This document shows positions 5,121 to 5,564 of a DNA stretch of 5,564 bases, piece by piece. The stretch is from the NCBI GenBank assembly GCA_021792075.1, contig JAJYVK010000130.1, positions 1-5,564 of the forward strand, read 5' to 3'. The position numbers and the translations under genes were made by a program. Numbering within the stretch: the first letter of the stretch is position 1; the number at the start of each line of letters is the position of its first letter. The notes under the pieces were generated by a model that was given only the letters and a program-made list of their open reading frames with translations, had not been told where the DNA came from and searched no databases. This DNA is from Actinomycetes bacterium (lineage in GTDB: Bacteria; Actinomycetota; Acidimicrobiia; Acidimicrobiales; Acidimicrobiaceae).

Positions 5121-5564
5121 ATGACTAGAGTCTTGGGTGCGCTTTTGATGACGACGAAGCCAGTTCTTAGGGGATCCCCGGACGGCTTTGAAAGATCTAA
5201 GGTGAGTAGAGTCGCTGGGTCCAGCAGCCATCTGGCACAGAGAGCAGGTGCAGCCTTAGTTGGTCTGGTAACATTGATTGGGACCGTCATCGGATTTGGT
5301 AACCTGCCGTCAGCGTTTGCTCAAAGCGCTCCTTCGGTAACCATGATAAGTCCAGCTGCAGGTCCGACGACAGGGGGTACAAGCGTTACAATAAGCGGCG
5401 CCAACTTTGCAAGCGGTTCGACTACGGTCGATTTTGGCACAGTAGCGGCACAAAGCGTGACGGTTACATCTTCAAGTTCGATTACCGCTACCTCGCCGCC
5501 TGAATCCGCTGGAACCGTTGATATCACCGTTACGGTTTCTGGCAGCACTTCCGCAGTTTCGAGC
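5121..5564 (+). CDS. Exported IPT/TIG-domain surface protein, 3' end beyond window edge
   Basis: The first 148 residues of a probably much longer secreted or cell-surface protein. Residues 1-40 are a basic, Ser-rich segment; residues 42-60 form a hydrophobic stretch (AGAALVGLVTLIGTVIGFG); and NLPSAFA with Q at 68 gives an AxA-type signal peptidase site after residue 67. From residue 71 an IPT/TIG immunoglobulin-like domain starts, with the hallmark pattern PSVTMISPAAGPTTGGTSV, then VTISGANFASG, VDFGTVAAQ and ITATSPPESAGTVDITV. Such domains usually occur in tandem in adhesins, glycan-binding and wall-associated proteins, so more copies probably follow. The 40-residue n-region is longer than usual for a signal peptide; a GTG at codon 28 would give a more ordinary one, but the strong AGGGGG site supports the upstream ATG. 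The exact role cannot be told from the visible part. Confidence 0.82.
   Translation, partial: MTRVLGALLMTTKPVLRGSPDGFERSKVSRVAGSSSHLAQRAGAALVGLVTLIGTVIGFGNLPSAFAQSAPSVTMISPAAGPTTGGTSVTISGANFASGSTTVDFGTVAAQSVTVTSSSSITATSPPESAGTVDITVTVSGSTSAVSS

Noticed and set aside
5007..5548. Minus-strand frames at 5007-5231, 5015-5290 and 5321-5548
   Set aside because: They lie opposite the IPT/TIG gene or its leader; the plus frame has a signal peptide, domain pattern and ribosome binding site, so these are shadows.
1..5564. CRISPR array, tRNA or rRNA gene
   Set aside because: No regularly spaced repeats, cloverleaf-like segments or rRNA-like conserved stretches were seen on either strand.

Overview
The window looks like chromosomal DNA of an actinobacterium of medium GC content. 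The evidence is a ferredoxin-type (NirA/SirA) siroheme reductase next to a coenzyme F420-dehydrogenase-type flavoprotein, start codons that sit almost directly on their -10 boxes (leaderless style), and a secreted IPT/TIG-domain protein. An F420-using acidimicrobial-type lineage would fit, but that placement is a guess; no rRNA or other marker is present.

Layout, left to right. (1) 1-1562, minus strand: a transposase of the IS1634 type (IS4-like DDE superfamily). It is intact as far as it is visible, and its 3' end lies beyond the left edge. Its promoter is at 1570-1596, so the end of the insertion sequence should lie near or just beyond 1600. (2) About 1600-1742: a short gap with no gene and no convincing terminator. 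(3) 1743-4626, minus strand: a compact two-gene operon. The upstream gene (3031-4626) is a siroheme/[4Fe-4S] sulfite or nitrite reductase whose active-site residues favour sulfite. The downstream gene (1743-3002), 28 bases later, is an FrhB/FpoF-like protein with an N-terminal two-cluster ferredoxin domain and a flavin/F420H2-oxidising domain. (4) 4627-5120: about 490 bases with the operon promoter, a 10-bp palindrome, a doubtful small ORF, a strong hairpin and nested inverted repeats. (5) 5121 to the right edge, plus strand: the start of an exported IPT/TIG-domain protein.

The main point of interest is the operon. Together the two proteins contain every redox station needed to move electrons from F420H2 through FAD and [4Fe-4S] clusters to a siroheme. 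This matches the logic of the single-chain F420-dependent sulfite reductase (Fsr) of methanogens, but it is split over two genes and built on the assimilatory SirA/NirA-type reductase. The functional coupling is inferred from gene order and domain content and is not shown directly by the sequence.
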